Origin: Streptococcus merionis DSM 19192
GTDB lineage: Bacteria > Bacillota > Bacilli > Lactobacillales > Streptococcaceae
Direction: 5' to 3'
NCBI RefSeq assembly: GCF_000380085.1
Contig: NZ_KB904559.1
Coordinates: forward strand, 1-64,000
DNA: 64,000 nucleotides
The notes under the pieces were generated by a model, which was not told the origin of the DNA, made no database searches, and saw nothing but the letters and a program-made list of their open reading frames with translations. The number at the start of each line of letters is the position of its first letter. Position 1 is the first letter of the stretch. The translations under genes were made by a program, and so were the position numbers. Of this stretch, positions 48,487 to 57,226 are shown one piece after another.

Positions 48487-51129
48487 TTATTTACGACGTC
48501 CTGGGCGTTCCGCATAACCATAGTAAGCGTCTTCGATGATTTCTTGCATGTGATCAACCATTGGCAGACGTGGATTGGCTGGAGAACACTGATCTTCATA
48601 GGCAAGAAGCGCTAATTCACGAGAATATTTCTTAAGCTCTTCTTCTTCAATGCCTTGTGCTTTAAGGTTCATTTGAATACCTAGACGGCAACCGAGGTCG
48701 TAGACCGCTTTAGCGTATGACTCAACAGCCTCTTCAGGCGTTGACGCTGGCAAACCAAGGAGCTTAGCAATATCTTGGTATTTCTCGTCAGCACGATAGT
48801 AGTTGTACTTAGGCCATGTTGCTGTCTTAGCAGGACGGGTACCATTGTAGCGGATAACGTACGGCAAGAGGATGGCATTGGTACGACCGTGAACTGTGTG
48901 GAAGCGGGCACCAATCTTATGAGCCATAGAGTGAGAGATACCAAGGAAAGCATTGGCGAAAGCCATACCTGCCATAGTTGAAGCGTTATGCATCTTTTCA
49001 CGAGACTCAAAGTCAGCCTCTTTGACAGATTTTTCAAGATTTTCAAAGACCAGTTTGATAGCTTGAAGAGCCAAACCATCTGTAAAGTCGTTGGCAACTG
49101 TTGATACATAAGCCTCTGTCGCATGTGTCAAGACGTCCATACCAGTATCTGCTGCGATAAAATCAGGTACAGTAAGAACAAGCGCTGGGTCAACGATGGC
49201 AACTGTTGGTGTCAATGAGTAGTCAGCGATTGGGTACTTACGATTATTAGCCTTGTCAGAGATAACAGCAAACGGTGTCACCTCAGAACCTGTACCAGAT
49301 GTGGTTGGAATAGCGATAAACTTCGTTTTCTTACCAAGTTCTGGGAACTTAAAGGCACGTTTACGAATATCCATGAATTTTTGAACAAGGTCATGGAAGT
49401 CCACAGTTGGTTGTTCATAGAAGAGCCACATCACCTTAGCTGCATCCATTGGAGAGCCGCCACCAAGGGCAATGATGGTATCTGGCTTGAAGGTACGCAT
49501 CAGCTCAGTACCCTTGTAAACTGTTGTAATATCTGGATCTGGCTCAACATCTGCAAAGATTTGATAAGTTACCTTGTTACGACGAAGATCTAGTTGTTCG
49601 ATAATACGATCTAAGAAGCCAAGCTCAACCATCGCATGGTCTGTAACGATCATAACACGTTCTACATCACGACATTTTTGCAAATACTGGATAGAATCAC
49701 GCTCGAAGTATGTTTTTGAAGGAACTTTGAACCATTGCATATTATTTCTCCGACGACCCACTTTCTTGATATTCAAAAGGTTTACTGCACTAACATTATC
49801 ACCGACAGAGTTTCGACCGTATGACCCACAGCCCAATGTCAGAGATGGCAAGAAGGCATTGTAAACGTCACCGATACCACCGAAGGTAGATGGTGAATTC
49901 CAGATAACACGGATCGCACGGATCAAAGTCCCGAACTCTTTAGCTAATTCAGGGTCTTCGGTGTGAATAGCTGCTGAGTGCCCAAGGCCATCAAACTCAA
50001 CCATTTGACGCGCTTTTTCAAGACCATCTTCACGTGATTCTGATTTGAGAACAGCGATAACTGGAGAAAGTTTTTCGCGTGTTAGAGGCTCTTTCACACC
50101 CACTTCCTTACATTCTGCTGCAAGGATATTGGTTCCTTCTGGCACTGAGAAACCTGCTTGCTCAGCAATCCAAACAGCTGATTTTCCAACGATATTTGGA
50201 TTAAGTTTTGCTTCTGCACAGTTCTTTCCGCCCGCTTTAGCACCGAAGCAGAATTCTTCTAGGAGTGCTTTTTCTTTTTTATTCACAAAGTAAGTGTGGT
50301 AAGACTTGAATTCTGTAACAAATTCATCGTAAATTTCCTTGTCAATGATAACAGCTTGTTCAGAGGCACAGACCATACCGTTGTCAAAGGATTTAGACAT
50401 CACAATGTCGTGAGCTGCTTGGCGGATGTTAGCTGATTTTTCAACATAAGCTGGAACGTTACCAGCACCAACCCCAAGGGCAGGTTTACCGCAAGAGTAG
50501 GCAGCACGCACCATAGCGTTACCACCAGTCGCAAGGATAGTCGCAATACCTGGGTGGTTCATTAGGGCATTGGTCGCATCAAGCGATGGTGTCTCAACCC
50601 ACTGCACACAGTTTTCAGGTGCACCTGCAGCAATCGCTGCATCACGAACGATACGCGCTGCATGAGCAGAAGACTCTTGTGCTGATGGATGAAAAGCAAA
50701 GATAATTGGGTTACGGGTCTTGAGGGAAATCAAGGATTTGAAGATAGCTGTAGAAGTTGGGTTTGTTGTCGGTGTAATACCACAGATAACCCCAACTGGC
50801 TCAGCGATCATGGTCAAGCCTGTCACATCGTCTTCTTCGATGATACCAACTGTCTTAGTGTGGCGCATGTTGTTAACAACGTGTTCGCAGGCAAAGAGGT
50901 TTTTAGTCGCCTTGTCTTCGAAGACACCGCGGCCGGTTTCCTCAACAGCGTGCATGGCCAACTCGCCATGGGCGTCAAGGGCTGCAACAGAGGCCTTAGC
51001 CACAATATAGTCAACCTGCTCTTGGTTGAGCTTGCGCATTTCTTCCAAGGCCACCAAGCCTTTTTGAACCAAAGCGTCGATAGATTGCTCTACATTTTCG
51101 ACAGCAGCTGCTTTTGCTTTATCACTCAT
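48487..51129 (-). CDS. adhE: Bifunctional acetaldehyde/alcohol dehydrogenase
   Basis: It reduces acetyl-CoA to ethanol in anaerobic mixed-acid fermentation. The 880-residue protein has an N-terminal aldehyde dehydrogenase domain with the catalytic Cys in NGMVCASEQ, and a C-terminal iron alcohol dehydrogenase domain (GGGSPMDAAKVMW; iron ligands around HSMAHKIGARFH). Such proteins form spirosomes. Upstream are a Rex-like operator and a cre-like site. Confidence 0.97.
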   Translation of the reverse strand: MSDKAKAAAVENVEQSIDALVQKGLVALEEMRKLNQEQVDYIVAKASVAALDAHGELAMHAVEETGRGVFEDKATKNLFACEHVVNNMRHTKTVGIIEEDDVTGLTMIAEPVGVICGITPTTNPTSTAIFKSLISLKTRNPIIFAFHPSAQESSAHAARIVRDAAIAAGAPENCVQWVETPSLDATNALMNHPGIATILATGGNAMVRAAYSCGKPALGVGAGNVPAYVEKSANIRQAAHDIVMSKSFDNGMVCASEQAVIIDKEIYDEFVTEFKSYHTYFVNKKEKALLEEFCFGAKAGGKNCAEAKLNPNIVGKSAVWIAEQAGFSVPEGTNILAAECKEVGVKEPLTREKLSPVIAVLKSESREDGLEKARQMVEFDGLGHSAAIHTEDPELAKEFGTLIRAIRVIWNSPSTFGGIGDVYNAFLPSLTLGCGSYGRNSVGDNVSAVNLLNIKKVGRRRNNMQWFKVPSKTYFERDSIQYLQKCRDVERVMIVTDHAMVELGFLDRIIEQLDLRRNKVTYQIFADVEPDPDITTVYKGTELMRTFKPDTIIALGGGSPMDAAKVMWLFYEQPTVDFHDLVQKFMDIRKRAFKFPELGKKTKFIAIPTTSGTGSEVTPFAVISDKANNRKYPIADYSLTPTVAIVDPALVLTVPDFIAADTGMDVLTHATEAYVSTVANDFTDGLALQAIKLVFENLEKSVKEADFESREKMHNASTMAGMAFANAFLGISHSMAHKIGARFHTVHGRTNAILLPYVIRYNGTRPAKTATWPKYNYYRADEKYQDIAKLLGLPASTPEEAVESYAKAVYDLGCRLGIQMNLKAQGIEEEELKKYSRELALLAYEDQCSPANPRLPMVDHMQEIIEDAYYGYAERPGRRK

Positions 51130-51150
51130 GTTTGACTCCTTTTGATGAGT

Positions 51151-51208
51151 TTGTTAATTTTTTCACAATATTATTATACTACATTTTCAAAAAAATGTAA
51201 ACACTTTG
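51151..51208 (-). promoter_or_regulatory. adhE promoter with Rex-like and cre-like sites
   Basis: Minus strand: TTTACA (51196-51201), 17 bases, TATAAT (51173-51178). A Rex-like operator TTGTGAAAAAATTAACAA (51151-51168) sits just past the -10, one mismatch from TTGTGAANNNNTTCACAA. TGTAAACACTTTG (plus, 51196-51208) overlaps the -35 and is a cre with one mismatch in the core. Confidence 0.65.
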
Positions 51209-51418
51209 AAAGTAATTTCACAATGTTTTTTTACCTAGATTTTACAATGCTGATGGCCAGTGATTATCTCTCCTGCCTTGGTTAAAAACTTTTTTGTTTC
51301 ACAATCTTAGCAAACGCTTTCTTTTTCTTGTTTTATTATTTTCTTCTTTTTCAAGACATAATCTTAACAAGACAAAACCGTTCATTTTATCTTTTTATTA
51401 AAATTTTTAAAAAAGATG

Positions 51419-51447
51419 TTGAAAACGCTTTTCAAAGATAGTATAAT
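51419..51447 (+). promoter_or_regulatory. Promoter and perfect cre of the zinc ADH
   Basis: TTGAAA (51419-51424), 17 bases, TATAAT (51442-51447). TGAAAACGCTTTTCA (51420-51434), a perfect cre palindrome, covers the -35 and half the spacer. CcpA binding there should block transcription when glucose is present. Confidence 0.75.
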
Positions 51448-51496
51448 AATATTAACCAATAACAATCTATCAATAATAGCTAAAGGAGTTTTTCTG

Positions 51497-52552
51497 ATGA
51501 AAGCTGCAACCTATGTGGCCGCTGGCCAACTAGAACTTATGGAACAACCTAAACCGAGTGTTGTTAAACCAACAGATGCTGTGGTGCGGATTGTCAAGAC
51601 AACTATCTGTGGAACAGACCTTCATATCCTAGGTGGTGATGTCCCTGCCTGTAAGCCTGGAACTATCTTAGGTCACGAAGGGATCGGTATCGTTGAGGAA
51701 GTTGGTGACGCTGTCAACAATTTCAAGGTTGGCGACAAGGTAATCGTATCCTGTGTAACTGCATGTAACACTTGCTACTACTGTAAGCGCCAATTGCCAT
51801 CGCACTGTGAAGACGGTGGCTGGATTTTGGGTCACTTGATCAACGGTACCCAAGCCGAGTATGTGCATATCCCGCACGCTGATGGCAGTCTCTACCATGC
51901 GCCTAAGACTGTGGAAGATGACGCTCTGGTCATGCTGTCTGACATCTTCCCAACCTCTTATGAAATCGGAGTCCAACCTTCCCACGTGAAACCAGGCGAT
52001 ACTGTTTGTATCGTTGGTGCTGGCCCAGTCGGCTTGGCTGCGCTTTTGACAGTTCAGTTCTATTCACCATCTAAGATTATCATGATTGACCTGTCTGAAT
52101 CACGGTTGGAAGCCGCACGTAAATTTGGCGCGACCCACACCATCTGCTCAAGCGATCTTGAAGAAATCAAAGCCAAGGTTGCTGAGATCACCGATGGCCG
52201 TGGCGTTGATATTTCTATGGAATGCGTTGGCTACCCTGCAACCTTTGATATTTGCCAAAAGATTATCTCTATCGGAGGACACATCTCTAACCTTGGGGTA
52301 CACGGTAAACCTGTCTCCTTTGATCTTCAAGACCTCTGGATTCAGAACATCACGCTCTCAACTGGTTTGGTCAATGCCAACACAACTGAAATGCTCCTCA
52401 ACGTCTTGAAGTCCGGTAAGATTGATGCGACTCAATTGGTCACTCACCACTTTAAGCTCTCTGAAATTGATAAGGCTTATGAAGTCTTTAAAAATGCTGG
52501 TGAAAATAACGCCCTTAAAGTTATTATCGAAAATGATATCAGCCCAGCTTAA
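51497..52552 (+). CDS. Zinc-dependent alcohol/threonine-type dehydrogenase
   Basis: A 351-residue medium-chain dehydrogenase. TICGTDLH and GHEGIG supply catalytic zinc ligands; CVTACNTCYYCKRQLPSHC is the structural zinc lobe; VGAGPVGLAALL binds NAD. Substrate could be an alcohol, acetoin/butanediol-like diol or threonine. ATG at 51497 follows AAAGGAG; the longer frame begins in the promoter. It is one of three adjacent alcohol dehydrogenases and the only one on the plus strand. Confidence 0.88.
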   Translation: MKAATYVAAGQLELMEQPKPSVVKPTDAVVRIVKTTICGTDLHILGGDVPACKPGTILGHEGIGIVEEVGDAVNNFKVGDKVIVSCVTACNTCYYCKRQLPSHCEDGGWILGHLINGTQAEYVHIPHADGSLYHAPKTVEDDALVMLSDIFPTSYEIGVQPSHVKPGDTVCIVGAGPVGLAALLTVQFYSPSKIIMIDLSESRLEAARKFGATHTICSSDLEEIKAKVAEITDGRGVDISMECVGYPATFDICQKIISIGGHISNLGVHGKPVSFDLQDLWIQNITLSTGLVNANTTEMLLNVLKSGKIDATQLVTHHFKLSEIDKAYEVFKNAGENNALKVIIENDISPA

Positions 52553-52553
52553 C

Positions 52554-52606
52554 CTAATATAAAAACTAGAATAGATTCACGTCTATCCTAGTTTTTTTAT
52601 ATTAGA
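52554..52606 (+). terminator. Terminator of the zinc ADH
   Basis: AAAACTAG-a-ATAGA pairs with TCTAT-c-CTAGTTTT and ends in a T-run (52561-52598); the arms extend outward through CTAATATA/TATATTAG. It could also act on the opposite strand. Confidence 0.8.
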
Positions 52607-52669
52607 GGGACACATCTTCCTTTTAGAAATATAGGCCAATGGCATTCTTTAGAAAGTAGGCTCCATTTT

Positions 52670-52710
52670 TAAAACAAACCGCTAAGATCACATCCTAGCG
52701 GTTTTGTTTA
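52670..52710 (-). terminator. Terminator of adhP
   Basis: On the minus strand AAACAAAACCGCTA pairs with TAGCGGTTTGTTTT around an 11-base loop, about 20 bases after adhP, followed by A/T-rich DNA. Confidence 0.7.
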
Positions 52711-52729
52711 ACGAGTTCTTCTCAGGAGA

Positions 52730-53746
52730 TTACTTGGTAAAGTCAAGTACCATACGACCTTGGATAGTTCCTGCTGCCATTTCGTCAAAGACTGCAACAG
52801 CATCTTCAACAGGGCGTTTCTCAACGACAGGGACAACCTTACCTTCTGCACCAAATTGGAAGGCTTCTTCCAAGTCTTTACGAGTACCAACTAGAGAACC
52901 GATGATTTCAATACCATCAAGAACAGTCTTCACGATTGGCACATCCATGGTTTCAGATGGCAAACCAACAGCAACGACTTTACCTGCTGCACGCACAGAG
53001 TCGATCGCTTGGTTGAAGGCTACTTTAGAAACAGCTGTTACAACAGCGATGTGCACACCACCTGTTTTTTCTTGGATGAGACCAGCAACGTCTTCCACTT
53101 CACGGCCATTCACCACAAAGTCTGCTCCAGATTCGAGAGCCAAGTCCAATTTATCTTGGTTAATGTCAATAGCAACGACATGGCAGTTAAAGACATTTTT
53201 TGCGTACTGAACAGCAAGGTTTCCAAGTCCACCAGCACCATAGATAGCTACCCATTGGCCTGGAGTTGGTTTCGCACACTTGATAGCTTTGTAGGTTGTT
53301 ACACCGGCACAAGTAATTGAGCTTGCTTGGGCAGGATCAAGACCTTCTGGCACCTTAACCGCATAATCTGCTGTAACGATACACTGCTCAGCCATACCAC
53401 CATCAACAGAGTAGCCAGCATTTTTAACAGAACGGCAAAGCGTTTCATTGCCTGTTGTACAGTATTCACAGTGGCCACAGCCTTCAAAGAACCAAGCTAC
53501 AGACACGCGGTCACCCGGCTTGAGGCTAGTCACATCAGGCGCTACCTCACGGACAATACCAATCCCTTCGTGGCCAAGGACACGACCTGGCACTTTACCA
53601 AAGTCACCGAGTGCAACGTGTAAGTCTGTGTGGCATACTCCGCAATATTCAATATCAACGAGCGCTTCTCCTGCTTCAAGAGCACGCATCTCATGCTCAG
53701 CAATTTCTGGATAAACTCCTTCTTGATTAACAACGACTGCTTTCAT
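52730..53746 (-). CDS. adhP: Alcohol dehydrogenase AdhP
   Basis: A 338-residue zinc enzyme that interconverts ethanol and acetaldehyde. CGVCHTDLH and GHEGIG bind catalytic zinc; [15 protein letters not shown] binds structural zinc; [14 protein letters not shown] is the NAD fold. The start at 53746 ([11 protein letters not shown]) matches the family; upstream codons lie in the leader. A cre overlaps its promoter. Confidence 0.95.
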   Translation of the reverse strand: MKAVVVNQEGVYPEIAEHEMRALEAGEALVDIEYCGVCHTDLHVALGDFGKVPGRVLGHEGIGIVREVAPDVTSLKPGDRVSVAWFFEGCGHCEYCTTGNETLCRSVKNAGYSVDGGMAEQCIVTADYAVKVPEGLDPAQASSITCAGVTTYKAIKCAKPTPGQWVAIYGAGGLGNLAVQYAKNVFNCHVVAIDINQDKLDLALESGADFVVNGREVEDVAGLIQEKTGGVHIAVVTAVSKVAFNQAIDSVRAAGKVVAVGLPSETMDVPIVKTVLDGIEIIGSLVGTRKDLEEAFQFGAEGKVVPVVEKRPVEDAVAVFDEMAAGTIQGRMVLDFTK

Positions 53747-53785
53747 TTTTGTCCTCCTTGTGACATATTTTTCATTTTCGTATTC

Positions 53786-53814
53786 ATTATAATACTTTCG
53801 GCAACCGTTTACAA
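53786..53814 (-). promoter_or_regulatory. adhP promoter with cre
   Basis: Minus strand: TTGTAA (53809-53814), 17 bases, TATAAT (53786-53791). TGTAAACGGTTGC (53801-53813 reversed) fits the cre consensus and covers the -35. A weak Rex-like TTGTGACATATTTTTCA lies near 53758-53775. Confidence 0.6.
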
Positions 53815-54003
53815 GCATTTTGCGAAATTTTTAACAAAAACATTACTAAACCAGTTAATAAATTTTCTATTTCCTTGAAAAGCCGGGCGGGCTGTATTCA
53901 TAGGCAGATATGTGTTAAGCTGATATTTTGAAGAAAACGAACAATAAACAACGGAAGAAATCTGACACCCAAAAGGGTGGTGAGCTACGAAACAGCAAAA
54001 GTC

Positions 54004-54213
54004 CTAAGAAAGATCTATCACCTTGTAAATCGTCTTATCAAGCGCTTGCTGATAGTCTGCTTGGCTATGTTCTTGACGCGTTGTCACCACAGCTTGTGCT
54101 TTTTCCAGATCAATAGCAACATCTTCCACACCAGCTATTTGGCTGAGTTTTGCTGTCACACGCGCCACACAATGGTCACAAGACATCTTGTCAATGGTAA
54201 GGGTTTGTTTCAT
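54004..54213 (-). CDS. copZ: Copper chaperone CopZ
   Basis: A 69-residue HMA domain with MSCDHC (residues 10-15) as the Cu(I) site. It would pass copper to CopA or CopY. In most streptococci it follows copA; here a surface-protein gene lies between. It has its own promoter and no visible cop box. Confidence 0.9.
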   Translation of the reverse strand: MKQTLTIDKMSCDHCVARVTAKLSQIAGVEDVAIDLEKAQAVVTTRQEHSQADYQQALDKTIYKVIDLS

Positions 54214-54315
54214 AAGGATTCCTTCTTTCTAGTGAAGCGGTCTTAATCTTGTTTGCCCACGAGTGGCTGAGGATTGACAGGTTTAAAGCCTTAGTCTCAA
54301 CACTGATATAAGCAA

Positions 54316-54343
54316 ATTATACCATAAAAAGCACGGTAAACAA
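54316..54343 (-). promoter_or_regulatory. Candidate promoter of copZ
   Basis: Minus strand TTGTTT (54338-54343), 16 bases, TATAAT (54316-54321), about 100 bases before copZ and behind the surface-gene terminator. No TACANNTGTA site is nearby. Confidence 0.5.
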
Positions 54344-54352
54344 AATGTGCTT

Positions 54353-54403
54353 AAAAAGCGAATGCCTCGCCCCTTTCTCACTCGAAAAGGACACGCATTC
54401 GCT
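54353..54403 (-). terminator. Terminator of the surface protein gene
   Basis: AGCGAATGC and GCATTCGCT are a perfect 9-bp stem with an inner CCTTT/AAAGG pair; the minus strand continues TTTTT. It separates the surface gene from copZ. Confidence 0.75.
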
Positions 54404-54472
54404 TGTGGAGCGTTGAGAATCGACATGTTTGCCTGCTTCAACGACTTTGGGAAAAAATCGACCTCTTTTACA

Positions 54473-57010
54473 TTAGATTTCGGTCTCTTTTTTCTTGTAA
54501 AGGCCAAGGGACAAGAGGCTTAACGCCAAGCCTAGGAGCACTGCTGTCATTGATGACTGGCTTCCTGTATTTGGGAGGCTTGCTCTTGAGGTTCTTGTCT
54601 GGCTTGAAGCACCAGCTGCTGTTGATAGGCCTGTGAGCGACGGTCTGTAGCTAAAGTCGCCACTTGCGCTATCTTGTGGTGATGACAGATTCAAGATTTC
54701 AACCTTGCCACTAATCAATGAACCGCCACTACCTGGTTTTGGTCGTTGAGCATTGTAGCGGTTCAAAAGGCTTAGGTAAATGCCTTCCAGACGGTCGCGT
54801 TCCGTGTTTAAATCTTGAAGTTTTTCCTCAGCGTCTTTTAGGGTTGAAGCTGTCGTTAACTTGTTCTCTTTAGCATCCTCAAGTTTCTGTTCAGCATCCG
54901 TGATCAATTGATCAATATTTTGGAGTTTGTCCAGAGTGTCTTCCAGCGTTTTCAACTCGTCCTGAGTCAGTCTACGCTCTTTGAGCAACTGATCTCGTAT
55001 TTCCTCTTTAGCTTTTAAGTCTGTTTCAAGGTTTTGACGGTCTGTGATAGCCGTGTCCAAATCGGTTTGTTTTTGGTCATGGATTTTCTGTTTATCTTCC
55101 AGATCGTCTTCTGCATTTTGAAGGTCTTTCTTCAATTGGGCTTCGCCTTTTTTAGCCTCGTCAATAGCTTGTTGAACATTGTCGCGCTCAGTCTCAGCTG
55201 TCCCTAACTGAGACTCGATGTCCGTTACCTTGTCCTCAGCTTCTGGAACTGGATTTAGACGGTTTTGCTTCTGGTCACGATCCTTAGTTGCGTCGGTTAA
55301 TTGTTTGGTCAACTCAGTCAACTTGTCTGTAGCTTTTGTCTGCTCTTCCAAAGCTTTTTTCAAGTCTTCACGCGCTTGCTTCAACTCTGGACTTTCTGGA
55401 GCTGGGGTTGGGCTAAGAGGTGTTTTATCAAAAGCTCTAGTTCCTCCATGATAAATTTCTTTACCATCATTGAAGAATACCTTAGTACCAGTTTTACCTT
55501 CTACATCAGTGTAAGTAGCAAAATCAATCCCTAAATACTGTTTAGACGGCTCATGTACATAGCTAGGCACATTATTATATGTAAATTCGATTCTTTGAAG
55601 ACCTGTGATTGACAAAGCATGTCCAAAATCATTGTTTTTCTTTAGATTGTCTTTATTTGCATCTTGGAACAAGAAAAAGGCAATAGCATCGTAAATTAAG
55701 GACTTAGCCTCTGTTAAACTGATTTGAGTAAGCGGGACACCTGGAAGATACAAGTTCTCACCAATTGTTAAATCAGAGGATTGATCTATTCCGCCAGAAA
55801 TACCAAAACCAAATTCCTTTGTTACTTGTGACAACACTTCAAGATCATGAGCATCGTGCTTAGATTTATTCGAAATGTTAAGTTTTGCCACACGATTGGC
55901 CATCGCTACTGATGAAGCTGTCACAACCGATGGATTCGCATCGTAGGTACCTATCTGCTTACGGATGTCGTTAATCAAATCATTGGCAAATAGTGAAAGC
56001 TCTTCTCGAACTTTCTGTGGCAAATTATTAACATCGTAACGAGTTGTGTCAGGTGCTGTGAGGTAGGCAGGTTTATTAGTTTTAGCAGCATTATAGAGAG
56101 CGTTTTGAATATCTACAATCTTCTTACCTTCATCCGATGTTACTCGACCAGTAGGTAGTGCACTTACTTTTTTCAGGTTTTCTATATAGGCAGCTGAAAG
56201 TACGATTCTTGCAGGCTCTGCTGTCGTGCCTGCAAGTTTTTCAACTTCTTCACGTGCTTTCTGGACAGTATCTTTGGCTGTTTTGACATCTTTCTCGGCA
56301 TCTTTGAGCTGATCAGTCAAATCATCAACCAAGGTCTGAGCATCTGTGACCGCTTGGGCATTATCTTCGGCTGTTTGTTTAGCTGTTTCGAGCTCTTTTT
56401 TCGCTTGCGCAAGCTGGCTTTCTAAGTCTTTGACCTTAGTTTTAGCAGCTTCAAGCTCCTCTTGAAGTTTGCTCGGTTCTAAGGCTTTCTTTACTTTTTC
56501 TACAGCTTCCTCAGCCTTAGTGACGTCTTCTCCTGCACTGTCTAGGGCTTTTTGAGCATCCTCTTCAGCTTGTTGCTGAGCTTTTAGCTCTTCCTCAGCC
56601 TTGGTGACGTCGCTTTCTGCTGCTTGGATGTCACCATTCAGATTTTCAATTTTCTGTTTGGTTTCCTTGACCTTGTCAGTCTGTTCCTGAATGTTCTCTG
56701 GCGTCGCTTGCTTTTTTAAGCTTTTTAACTCTTTCAGAGTCGTATCGGCATCGGTCAGCGCTTGGTCTGCCTCCTGGTCAGTTTTTTTAGCTTCTGCTAC
56801 GATGTCTTCTTGCTCCTTGACCTTGTCTTCGGCCTGATCCAGATTATCCTTTGCTTCGTTGACTTCTGTAAGCGTGACTGTCTTATTGACTTCTTCAGTC
56901 GTCGGTGCAGCCTCAGACTGGTTCTCCGCAGCCGAGACATTCGGAGCTAGGGCTGTTGCTGCCAAGGCAGAAGCTAGGGTCAGACTACCCACGATTGTTT
57001 TCTTTTTCAT
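54473..57010 (-). CDS. LPXTG surface protein, SEC10/PgrA-type with coiled coils
   Basis: An 845-residue wall-anchored protein. Signal peptide about 1-28 (ending NVSAAE). Residues 35-260 are Lys/Glu/Ala-rich coiled coil; 265-540 form a globular domain like SEC10/PgrA surface-exclusion proteins (IGENLYLPG, FGHALSITGL); 545-740 are a second coiled coil. LPNTG near residue 810 is followed by a membrane helix and KKKE. ATG at 57010 has AAGGAGAAAA upstream. The function is not known; adhesion or cell contact is likely. Its promoter carries an 18-base homopolymer. Confidence 0.88.
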   Translation of the reverse strand: MKKKTIVGSLTLASALAATALAPNVSAAENQSEAAPTTEEVNKTVTLTEVNEAKDNLDQAEDKVKEQEDIVAEAKKTDQEADQALTDADTTLKELKSLKKQATPENIQEQTDKVKETKQKIENLNGDIQAAESDVTKAEEELKAQQQAEEDAQKALDSAGEDVTKAEEAVEKVKKALEPSKLQEELEAAKTKVKDLESQLAQAKKELETAKQTAEDNAQAVTDAQTLVDDLTDQLKDAEKDVKTAKDTVQKAREEVEKLAGTTAEPARIVLSAAYIENLKKVSALPTGRVTSDEGKKIVDIQNALYNAAKTNKPAYLTAPDTTRYDVNNLPQKVREELSLFANDLINDIRKQIGTYDANPSVVTASSVAMANRVAKLNISNKSKHDAHDLEVLSQVTKEFGFGISGGIDQSSDLTIGENLYLPGVPLTQISLTEAKSLIYDAIAFFLFQDANKDNLKKNNDFGHALSITGLQRIEFTYNNVPSYVHEPSKQYLGIDFATYTDVEGKTGTKVFFNDGKEIYHGGTRAFDKTPLSPTPAPESPELKQAREDLKKALEEQTKATDKLTELTKQLTDATKDRDQKQNRLNPVPEAEDKVTDIESQLGTAETERDNVQQAIDEAKKGEAQLKKDLQNAEDDLEDKQKIHDQKQTDLDTAITDRQNLETDLKAKEEIRDQLLKERRLTQDELKTLEDTLDKLQNIDQLITDAEQKLEDAKENKLTTASTLKDAEEKLQDLNTERDRLEGIYLSLLNRYNAQRPKPGSGGSLISGKVEILNLSSPQDSASGDFSYRPSLTGLSTAAGASSQTRTSRASLPNTGSQSSMTAVLLGLALSLLSLGLYKKKETEI

Positions 57011-57067
57011 CAAAAGTTTTCTCCTTATTTGCAAATGATTAGGTCCTAAAATTACCTATACAAACTT

Positions 57068-57106
57068 ATTATACCCCCCCCCCCCCCCCCCGCTTCCTTT
57101 TGTCAA
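57068..57106 (-). promoter_or_regulatory. Phase-variable-looking promoter with 18-G tract
   Basis: Minus strand: TTGACA (57101-57106), nine bases, 18 G (57074-57091), TATAAT (57068-57073). The spacer is 27 bases here, ten more than the optimum. A tract of about 8 G would give 17. Tract length sets spacer length, so slippage should switch expression. Sequencing often misjudges such runs. Confidence 0.8.
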
Positions 57107-57226
57107 GCCATTTATAACGTTTTTTTCAACTTTTTCACCGTGTCCTCGGATGGCAGGGTTTCTCTGTTTTTATACCTTTGTCTGATAGGAGTAGGGACTT
57201 CATCTGATTCGTCTGGAGAGTCTCTG

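Noticed and set aside
54214..54345. Search for a cop box before copZ
   Set aside because: No TACANNTGTA-like sequence found; only a general promoter.
54473..57010. Surface protein as part of a conjugative element
   Set aside because: SEC10/PgrA similarity recalls plasmid surface exclusion, but no relaxase, integrase or transfer genes are nearby.
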